Positions 51,605-57,719 of a stretch of 57,719 bases of DNA are shown here, piece by piece. A program made the translations under genes and the position numbers. Origin of the DNA: a virus; the IMG/VR virus record IMGVR_UViG_3300037963_001723, positions 1 through 57,719 of that record. One strand, 5' to 3'. Numbering within the stretch: the stretch's first letter is position 1; each line of letters begins with the position of its first letter. The notes beneath the pieces were generated by a model, which saw only the letters and a program-made list of their open reading frames with translations, was not told where the DNA came from and did not search any database.

Positions 51605-51966
51605 TATGTTGTTTCTACTCCAAATAAGTTAAAACTTAAAGTGCCATTTGTAGAGTATACTTCTATGACATCCGATTCATTTAGCGTAATACCAATTACT
51701 GCTGCAAGAGTATCTTTAGCATTAACGCTTTTATCATAATATATGAATTGTTTATTGTCATCACTTTCGTTACGAACTTTTACTCTTACTCTAAATGTAT
51801 CGGCATTTGTTCCATGTCTATTGCATACTACTAATGAGCTTACGGTTGTTTGTGCTGGAAATGAAGCATTAACACCTGTTCCTTCTCTAACTGGAACAGT
51901 ATAAAGAACTGTTGAAGTTGCTGAACTAGGGTTTAACTGAGCTAATACTTTATAATTATCCGCCAT
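51604..51966 (-). CDS. Small structural-type protein, 120 aa
   Basis: The sequence YKVLAQLNPSSATSTVLYTV, VVCNRHGTNADTFRVRVKV and NAKDTLAAVIGITLNESDVI is a beta-sandwich pattern seen in many marine phage tail modules. It is probably a small virion protein near the tail hub; the function is not established. It shares one base with the following large gene and is preceded without a gap by the 66-residue gene. Confidence 0.65.
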   Translation of the reverse strand: MADNYKVLAQLNPSSATSTVLYTVPVREGTGVNASFPAQTTVSSLVVCNRHGTNADTFRVRVKVRNESDDNKQFIYYDKSVNAKDTLAAVIGITLNESDVIEVYSTNGTLSFNLFGVETT

Positions 51967-52167
51967 TTAATTTGTCCAATTTGGTGCTCCAAGTAACATT
52001 AATTGAAGCCTTCTAACGCTTTTAGAGCTGTTAGTTGTTTTTGTTTCTTCTATTAAATCTACTTTATTGCTTATCTCATTCATAAAATTAATTACTTGTT
52101 GTCTAAATAAATCTTCATCTACTGAATTATATTCTTGTTGTGCTGGTCTTAAAGGTTGTCTTGCCAT
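51967..52167 (-). CDS. Small helical protein, 66 aa
   Basis: This charged helical protein (EDLFRQQVINFMNEISNKVD, then KTTNSSKSVRRLQLMLLG) has no known family. The start overlaps the stop of the 731-residue tail gene by one base. Its size and place suggest a small tail-assembly factor, as an inference. Confidence 0.55.
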   Translation of the reverse strand: MARQPLRPAQQEYNSVDEDLFRQQVINFMNEISNKVDLIEETKTTNSSKSVRRLQLMLLGAPNWTN

Positions 52168-54362
52168 TATCTTCTTCCATCAGGGTGTATATCTGCTCTT
52201 ATACCATATAATTTAAAGAATGAATCTTGATTTTTATGTTCATAACGAAGTATAGCTGATCTTCCTCTTGCACGAACATCTGTTTTTGTTGTTGTGTTTG
52301 TTACAATATTCGTAGAAGATGATGTTGGTGATTCGGAAGGGTAATTACTTACAGATAGCTTTGTTGTAACATCTGATTCAGTTTGACCGCCTATTTCAAG
52401 ATCATGTATCAATGATTTTATAGCTATAAATTCATTTCCATCAGCAATAGGAATAGAGCCACTTTCAATAAATGAACTAAAATCAGTTCCTTCAGCATCA
52501 GCTGATAAACTATTAGCTCTATCTCCATCATCCTGTCTTACTAAATAACTATTTGTTGTATTGTATTGTTGACCTAACAACATATAATCTTCCTCATATG
52601 CTGTTGCTCCTGCAGAACGCCACATATTACTAACTGTCCAAGTATTTTCTACATAATTATAAATAATACATCTAGTTGGGTCTGCAGCTTGAGCTGCTTG
52701 AATTAAATCAATATTAGCTGTTTGACTTCCTGAATAAGTAGCATTCATTTCATTACTTGGATAAAACCACCAAACTTCATTATACCTAGGATTAGCAACA
52801 GAAAATACTTTTTGTTGCTCACTAACATCTAAATCATCAAATATATAATTTAATATTGGGCAAGGTATTGGCTCTACAGCACCTGAATATTTATAAAAAC
52901 CTCTTTCTCCCATAAAGTATGTACTAGCTCCAGCATTAGAAGCAGCTCTAGGAGAAATCATTGTAATGCCATCTTGAATTTCATCGAATTGAAAAACAAG
53001 ATTTCCTCCAATAAATTTCATTGAATACATAGCTTTATCTGTCCATATAAGTATTTCTGATCTTCCTGATAAGGCTCCAACTATTTCTGAACCACTGCTT
53101 AAATCAACACCACCTGCTGAATTTGTAGCACGAGGTGTCCAATCCATAGCATTTTCTGAATCTGACCATCTTATATGCATAGGATTAATACTGTCTTCAT
53201 AATATGGATTACAGCCAAATGAGATACAGTGGCCATCTTGGTCACTTGTTAATACCTGCAAAGAAAAGAAAGGAGCATTTGATTGGTACTGTTGCAGGTT
53301 AGCTCCTGAAGAATGAGCTTTAGCAATAGTATTATTTTTTCCTCTTATACATCCTGTAAATGATGTTGCTGTTGAACTAGCGTAAAAAATAACTTCATTA
53401 CCTACTATTATGTATCCGTTTTCTTTATAAAATCCATCTGTTGATGTAACATTAATTGTTGTAGCAGTTCTAGTTAAAGCACCATTTAATGCTGTTGATC
53501 CTATTTCTGTTTGACTAATAGGAAATAAACTTTGAGATTGCGTTGAAATTAACTTAGCTCTTTGACTTGTTCCAGTTGATTTTTTCCAATAATATATAGG
53601 ACCTCCTCTAGGATTTATAAGAAGATCATCACCAAAATTATCTTCAGACCATAATCTTAATTGATTTTTATAATCTAAAGCAGCTGTACTGCCCCAAGCT
53701 GTATTATCAATTAAACCACCCCAATCACTAGCTCCCCATCCAGTACCTTGTAAAAAACTATTTGATCCAACAGATAAATAAGCATCAACAACAACACTAT
53801 TACCTCCACCACTTGTCGTAGCATTAGCAGAAGAAGAACTTGATAATGTAAAAGTTGTTGTACTTGGAGCGCTTAAAACAACCCTTGTGTCATATGAATT
53901 AGTAGCCACAGCGTTATATGTAGTTAAATCTATGCCGCCTATTGTTCCTGTTAACCCTGATACTCTTACAAGGTCTCCTGATTTTAATCCATGTGGGTCT
54001 GTGCAAGTAAAAGTTACAAAAGCATTTCCTGTAGCACAAGAAACAGGATTATTTCCTAAAACTAAAGATGTAACAGGTGTTATATCTGTAGGAGATGTTC
54101 CTTCTATAATAGTATAATTAGATGTAGTTCCTACTCCTGTATACCTAGTATTATCACTAGATTTATAAAGATATATTGATCTAATATTATTATTAGGAGA
54201 AGCTGTTTGAGAAAGACTAACCCAAGAAGTCCAGCCCCCTAATTTTTCAGGAACACCATTAAAGAATCTCATAAGGTTTGCATTAAACCATTGACCTCTC
54301 GCAGTATAGCGAGAACCTATTTTGTTTAATCCTGGCGGTGGTGTTATATCAGTATAAGGCAT
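52167..54362 (-). CDS. Tail hub / DNA-stabilisation protein (P22 gp10-like), 731 aa
   Basis: The N-terminus PGLNKIGSRYTARGQWFNAN then MRFFNGVPEKLGGWTSWVS and the repeated beta blades across the length fit the P22 gp10-type stabilisation protein and related tail hubs of marine podoviruses. A late WFYPSNEMN and ENTWTVSNM region is part of that fold. It would close the tail below the gp4-like adaptor. It is two bases from the holin gene. Confidence 0.65.
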   Translation of the reverse strand: MPYTDITPPPGLNKIGSRYTARGQWFNANLMRFFNGVPEKLGGWTSWVSLSQTASPNNNIRSIYLYKSSDNTRYTGVGTTSNYTIIEGTSPTDITPVTSLVLGNNPVSCATGNAFVTFTCTDPHGLKSGDLVRVSGLTGTIGGIDLTTYNAVATNSYDTRVVLSAPSTTTFTLSSSSSANATTSGGGNSVVVDAYLSVGSNSFLQGTGWGASDWGGLIDNTAWGSTAALDYKNQLRLWSEDNFGDDLLINPRGGPIYYWKKSTGTSQRAKLISTQSQSLFPISQTEIGSTALNGALTRTATTINVTSTDGFYKENGYIIVGNEVIFYASSTATSFTGCIRGKNNTIAKAHSSGANLQQYQSNAPFFSLQVLTSDQDGHCISFGCNPYYEDSINPMHIRWSDSENAMDWTPRATNSAGGVDLSSGSEIVGALSGRSEILIWTDKAMYSMKFIGGNLVFQFDEIQDGITMISPRAASNAGASTYFMGERGFYKYSGAVEPIPCPILNYIFDDLDVSEQQKVFSVANPRYNEVWWFYPSNEMNATYSGSQTANIDLIQAAQAADPTRCIIYNYVENTWTVSNMWRSAGATAYEEDYMLLGQQYNTTNSYLVRQDDGDRANSLSADAEGTDFSSFIESGSIPIADGNEFIAIKSLIHDLEIGGQTESDVTTKLSVSNYPSESPTSSSTNIVTNTTTKTDVRARGRSAILRYEHKNQDSFFKLYGIRADIHPDGRR

Positions 54363-54363
54363 T

Positions 54364-54834
54364 TTATTTCATTGCCTTTCTTATTGATTTCATACCTCTT
54401 TGGCCAAACCAGAACGAAATTATGGTTGAAAATAAAATTTTCGATTCTTCATCCCAACTATTTAATATAGCTTGGTAAGCATCGTCACCTTCTTGTATGG
54501 CTACATAAACAGCTAATCCTTTAATAAGACCAAATACTACAAAGAAAAAATAAGTAATTACAGGTCTAACAGAAGCTTGTAAAGCAGACACAAAAGATGA
54601 TTTATTAGCTTTAGCTAATTCAGTTGCGTGTTTATATATATTCTCAGCTTCAGATACATCAGCTTGTGCGTCAAGTTCTTCTACTTTTAGTTTACTAAGA
54701 ACTTCAGCGTGTTTTGCCTGCGCATCCAATAATTTTAATTGATGACGATTTTTCTGTCCTTGTTCTAAGAATGAAAGAATTGAAGGGAGAAAAGAAGTTC
54801 CAAAGCCGAGTAAACTGCCGAAAAGTGATAGCAT
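54364..54834 (-). CDS. 3TM-type holin, 156 aa
   Basis: Hydrophobic segments lie at residues about 1-22, 88-112 and 130-150, separated by a charged helix (QLKLLDAQAKHAEVLSKLKV). The end SWDEESKILFSTIISFWFGQ then RGMKSIRK matches the three-segment holin family first seen in gene-transfer agents, with its SFWFG signature. It would permeabilise the inner membrane for lysis. It begins the small membrane-protein cluster of the tail module. Confidence 0.72.
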   Translation of the reverse strand: MLSLFGSLLGFGTSFLPSILSFLEQGQKNRHQLKLLDAQAKHAEVLSKLKVEELDAQADVSEAENIYKHATELAKANKSSFVSALQASVRPVITYFFFVVFGLIKGLAVYVAIQEGDDAYQAILNSWDEESKILFSTIISFWFGQRGMKSIRKAMK

Positions 54835-54836
54835 AA

Positions 54837-55028
54837 TTACCCCTTAGATATTAAATATAATCCGTATGCACCTAAGCCTATAGCTAAAATAAATAAGGTA
54901 ATTGAAGACATAAAATATCCTATACCTAAAAGTAACCATGAAACGCCTAAAGCTATATGAGGTTCTTTTGTCCACTCAGTTAGTGTACATGCGTTTGATT
55001 TTATTGTTTCTATTATTTTGTTTAACAT
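54837..55028 (-). CDS. Small two-span membrane protein, 63 aa
   Basis: Two hydrophobic segments (ALGVSWLLLGIGYFMSS and ITLFILAIGLGAYGLYLI) follow a charged N-terminal helix with one Cys. Two-span proteins beside holins can be antiholins or lysis helpers. It lies two bases from the holin gene and eight from the next, with GGAG before the start. Confidence 0.6.
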   Translation of the reverse strand: MLNKIIETIKSNACTLTEWTKEPHIALGVSWLLLGIGYFMSSITLFILAIGLGAYGLYLISKG

Positions 55029-55036
55029 ATTATCTC

Positions 55037-55246
55037 CTAATTTAAACTTCTTGTAATAAGTTGAACTACTACTAATACAGTTCCCCCAACTACTGATAAA
55101 AGGGTAGCTATAATAAAATATTCTAATCTTTTAACTCTTTCTAATGTTTCTTCTGCTAATTGTTCACACGATTTTACATGGTCAACTAACTGTTGTTCAA
55201 TTACGGCAACTTTTTTGTCTACTTCTGCAACAGTTACTTTAGCCAT
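55037..55246 (-). CDS. XhlA-like membrane protein, 69 aa
   Basis: A coiled-coil N-terminal half (VAEVDKKVAVIEQQLVDHVK, then EQLAEETLERVKRLEYF) leads to one membrane span (IIATLLSVVGGTVLVVVQL). This layout is that of the haemolysin XhlA-type proteins of phage lysis cassettes. It is the first gene of the membrane cluster read from the minus strand. Confidence 0.6.
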   Translation of the reverse strand: MAKVTVAEVDKKVAVIEQQLVDHVKSCEQLAEETLERVKRLEYFIIATLLSVVGGTVLVVVQLITRSLN

Positions 55247-55258
55247 GTATAACTCCTA

Positions 55259-56314
55259 TTAATTACTAGCTTCTATTAAATAATGACCTGATATAACATT
55301 AGCAGGTGTTGTAAATCTTAAACCACCAAATGTATTCCAAGAACCATTATTTGTAGCTCCCATAGAAACCTCTACTACATAAGATTTATCTGCATCTTTA
55401 CCTGATCTTGAATAAATTTTACCAAATCCATAATAAGGATAACCATTACCAGATTGATAAGTTGGGTCTCTTTGTAAATTAATCTCCCACCAAACATCTT
55501 GTTGATTAGATGAGCCAACACCACTCAAAGGAACTGTCCATGAAGTTGTTACACCATTTGTAAGTTGTGCAGTAGTTAAACTATTACTTCCTAAATCAGT
55601 TCTCATTCCTGATCCTAAAAAGTTTCCTACACCTGTAGCATTGCCAGTTGTTACTGGTTGAATAGTTAAATTTCCTGCTGAACTTGTACTTATTTGCAAA
55701 GAGCCTGTAAATTTATATCTGTTATAATTAGTTCCATTATAAAAATTATTAGTAACAGTACCTGTTGCAGCATTTCCTGATGCTATTTTTCTCATAATAC
55801 TGCCGTCTAAAGTCAAACCAACATTTCCTGTTGTAGCACTTGTTACTATTTGATTAGCAGTTCCTGTAACTTGAGTAACACCTGGCGAAGCTGATTCGGA
55901 TTGTTTCATAGCTCCTGCACCTGTAGAATATAAAAGAGCGTCTTTACCAGCTGCTATAGTTATTCCAGAATCTCCATTTGACATTTTTAATACAAGACTT
56001 TGGGCAGTTGAGTTTTTAAATAACCACATTTTTTTTAATGTAGATGGTTGTAATACAACATTTCTTGTTGCTGTAAGAACCGTTCCTGTATCAGTAAATT
56101 CTAAAATTTGTTCACGGCCACTAGGAGAACCTGAAGAACCTACTGTTCCATCAGCTACTGTTATTGTTAAGTTTGCATCAGATGTAAAGTTTTTTGAGTT
56201 ATATTGAAATGTTTCATCAACAATATCTAAATTAGTGTTTGTGGTTGTGCCCCATGTACCTGCTTCATCACCTTGAGTGATTAATTTTATTCCTAAATTA
56301 CTATATGTAGCCAT
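55259..56314 (-). CDS. Tail fibre-type protein, 351 aa
   Basis: The N-terminus MATYSNLGIKLITQGDEAGT then WGTTTNTNLDIVDETF is a frequent opening of fibre or spike proteins in marine phages. The body is beta-rich (LILEFTDTGTVLTATRNVVL-type segments) and the C-terminal half carries a carbohydrate-binding-like fold with repeated Gly/Ser/Tyr. It would contact the host surface. No chaperone-cleavage motif is seen. Confidence 0.7.
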   Translation of the reverse strand: MATYSNLGIKLITQGDEAGTWGTTTNTNLDIVDETFQYNSKNFTSDANLTITVADGTVGSSGSPSGREQILEFTDTGTVLTATRNVVLQPSTLKKMWLFKNSTAQSLVLKMSNGDSGITIAAGKDALLYSTGAGAMKQSESASPGVTQVTGTANQIVTSATTGNVGLTLDGSIMRKIASGNAATGTVTNNFYNGTNYNRYKFTGSLQISTSSAGNLTIQPVTTGNATGVGNFLGSGMRTDLGSNSLTTAQLTNGVTTSWTVPLSGVGSSNQQDVWWEINLQRDPTYQSGNGYPYYGFGKIYSRSGKDADKSYVVEVSMGATNNGSWNTFGGLRFTTPANVISGHYLIEASN

Positions 56315-56325
56315 TATTTAATCCT

Positions 56326-57291
56326 TTATGCCGCAATCTCAGTCCAATTTGGGTTTTGACTTGTATCAATTTCACTCCAAACTAACACATTTGATGTAGA
56401 TACTGAAGCAAAAACTCCAGTGACATCAACATCTGCACTTAATGATATACTTACAGTGCCTATTGCTGTTGATGCTGAAACTCCTGATGGGAATGATGTA
56501 ACTCCTGTATGTACTGTAGAACCTGTTCCTAAGGTAGTATTTCCTTTAATTTGTACATTTTCACCTATAGTAACGGCAAATCCCATTCCGCTATGGATAT
56601 TACATTTTACATACAAAGTGCTAGGCGCATCATCAGCAACAACAATTTGTGTATAAGCTCCTGATTGACCTGCTGTGCCTACTACTGTAACTCCATCAGT
56701 ATAATTTGAACCATCTTGTGTAGTGCTAAATCTTAAAGGATGACCTGAATTACTTATATCTGATTGGTCAAACTTATAAGTAAAACCTTTATGCAATGCT
56801 GTAGGCATTTGTTGTTGGGAGCCATTAACAAAATATTTATTACCACTGCCAGTGCTTTTTACTGTTACATCAAAGTCTTCGCTTTGTCTTGGTTCTGTTG
56901 TAACATCTATCTTAAAGTCTACAGAATTAACAGAAGCACTAGCTTCTACTCCTGTCATAGTAAGAACGCAATCTAAGCTAAGGGTTTCATTTCCAAGATG
57001 GGTTGTTGCTGTTACAGGAGTTTCTAAGATAATAGTAACATTGCTTTCAGTAGCAATAGAATAAGGACCAATAGAAGTTGTAGCAGAAACACCTGTTACA
57101 AATTGTCCGAGTTTTCCTGCTAATGCTTGTGCTTGTACGCCTGTTGGTAATACTGTTACAAATTGACCTGCATGGGCATTACCTATCTGTCCTGTACCTG
57201 CAACACCATTTACAACAATAGATATGCTTTGTGTAAATTCACCTGCACCTGCGTAAGTATCTTCTGAATATGCTGTAAAGCCGTATGACAT
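56326..57291 (-). CDS. Tail protein with cupredoxin-like copper site, 321 aa
   Basis: Repeats of about 40 residues with GQFVT and V-ATTSIG type cores make the N-terminal half. A domain near 155-250 reads GHPLRFSTTQDGSNYTDGV, then YTQIVVADDAPSTLYVKCNI and HSGMGFAVTI. The C-x2-H-x2-M pattern plus the earlier His are the copper ligands of plastocyanin-type folds. The closing part repeats again. It is a fibre-like protein with a metal-binding module. Confidence 0.65.
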   Translation of the reverse strand: MSYGFTAYSEDTYAGAGEFTQSISIVVNGVAGTGQIGNAHAGQFVTVLPTGVQAQALAGKLGQFVTGVSATTSIGPYSIATESNVTIILETPVTATTHLGNETLSLDCVLTMTGVEASASVNSVDFKIDVTTEPRQSEDFDVTVKSTGSGNKYFVNGSQQQMPTALHKGFTYKFDQSDISNSGHPLRFSTTQDGSNYTDGVTVVGTAGQSGAYTQIVVADDAPSTLYVKCNIHSGMGFAVTIGENVQIKGNTTLGTGSTVHTGVTSFPSGVSASTAIGTVSISLSADVDVTGVFASVSTSNVLVWSEIDTSQNPNWTEIAA

Positions 57292-57324
57292 TGTCTAAAT
57301 TACTCCTAATATAGACAATTTACA

Positions 57325-57534
57325 CTATTCTATTGTGTATTGTCTATTTTCTTCTTTAATGAGTTTTTTTATTTGATCGCCTAATTCATTAGAATCAATT
57401 TCAAGCAATGCATCTAAAAAATTATTAGTTTTGCTCATAACAGAAAAATTAACTTCGTAATTATGAAGTGTTTTAGAAGAATGTAATTTTTCTATTTCTA
57501 TCTGTTGTGGTTCAAATTCTTCTTGAGAAGACAT
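57325..57534 (-). CDS. Small protein next to tail chaperone, 69 aa
   Basis: I start at ATG 57534, whose A is also the last base of the upstream stop; a longer frame from 57594 would run inside that gene. The product opens MSSQEEFEPQQIEIEKLHSS and is acidic and helical in its second half. The tight coupling suggests a partner of the chaperone-like protein. No known family is recognised. Confidence 0.6.
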   Translation of the reverse strand: MSSQEEFEPQQIEIEKLHSSKTLHNYEVNFSVMSKTNNFLDALLEIDSNELGDQIKKLIKEENRQYTIE

Positions 57535-57719
57535 TAAGCAGAACCTTGAACAGGTACTTGACTTACTGTAATACCTAATGAAGCTACTGGACAATCAGGA
57601 ATTGTAATTTCATCAGCTTTATCATCAGATTTAGTAGATGGCAAGTCTCTTAATTGTTGTCTCCAAGTTTTTAATTTAGCTAAATCGTCAGAACTAAGAG
57701 TTGAATCAGGTAAAACTGC
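57534..57719 (-). CDS. Tail assembly chaperone-like protein, C-terminal fragment
   Basis: The frame is open from the window edge to TAA at 57534-57536 and gives 61 residues. DLAKLKTWRQQLRDLP is the mark of fibre-assembly chaperones (XkdW/APC-type C-terminal), followed by a short acidic linker and an apolar end. The beginning lies beyond the window. It is the most upstream tail-module gene visible. Confidence 0.65.
   Translation of the reverse strand, partial: AVLPDSTLSSDDLAKLKTWRQQLRDLPSTKSDDKADEITIPDCPVASLGITVSQVPVQGSA

Noticed and set aside
1-57719. Circular genome joined directly at the window ends
   Set aside because: The join stays in frame (39 plus 61 codons) but would fuse an N-terminal structural start to a chaperone C-terminus with no shared homology; one in three random joins is in frame.

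Overview
The window looks like most of the genome of a tailed double-stranded DNA phage with a podovirus-type plan, probably marine. It is AT-rich and densely packed, with many start/stop overlaps and strong Shine-Dalgarno sites (GGAG/GGGAG). The virion proteins resemble those I know from marine metagenomic phages. The hallmarks are a P22-like portal, TerS/TerL, a Mu-type HK97-fold capsid protein, a scaffold, P22 gp4-like and gp10-like tail proteins, a T7 gp13-like GNAT-fold virion protein and one giant 2769-residue protein. There is no sheath, tail tube or tape measure. The host is not identifiable from sequence; a small AT-rich marine bacterium such as SAR11 is only a guess. Family names come from motif recognition, not database searches.

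Layout. (1) 1-17675, mostly minus strand: DNA packaging and head. Read 5' to 3' the order is TerS, several small basic proteins, a PAPS-reductase-like enzyme, more small basic proteins (one HNH-like), TerL, portal, a small lipoprotein, a GroES-like protein, scaffold, decoration-like protein, major capsid with a clear terminator, then head-tail joining proteins. (2) 18019-33027, mostly plus strand: early genes. These are an AAA+ ATPase / DUF3150-like / zincin-VWA triad, a run of small unknown proteins, a recombination set (RecB/Cas4-like nuclease, RecT, a protein with an SSB-like acidic tail), an orphan IS110-type C-terminal domain, a staphylococcal-nuclease-like protein and several tiny membrane peptides. 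A two-gene minus-strand island (primase-helicase and RusA-like resolvase, 25960-28129) lies inside. (3) 33174-57719, minus strand: adenine methyltransferase, secreted low-complexity proteins, the giant protein, internal/tail proteins, holin-type membrane proteins and fibres. Both window edges cut genes on the same strand, so a piece of genome is probably missing between them.

The most unusual material is non-coding. At 32272-32620 there is an exact 34-bp-period array of two alternating short motifs. Five early-region intergenic modules (near 17.8, 22.2, 25.1, 25.7 and 33.1 kb) share GTAAATTTAC-type sites, mostly phased at 34-35 bp, followed by the 18-bp palindrome AATAATACTAGTATTATT. Three copies of a 24-bp element (TACTATCAT, 4 bases, TGTGATTGTCG) plus one partial copy lie just downstream of three of these modules. 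A strongly folded RNA/terminator lies at 24877-24986.

How it may work together (inference): early genes start near 17.95 kb and run rightward under a regulator that reads the GTAAATTTAC sites. The phage supplies its own primase-helicase and single-strand annealing functions and borrows a host polymerase, since no DNA or RNA polymerase gene is visible. Late head genes run leftward from 17.7 kb and tail genes leftward from the far end.
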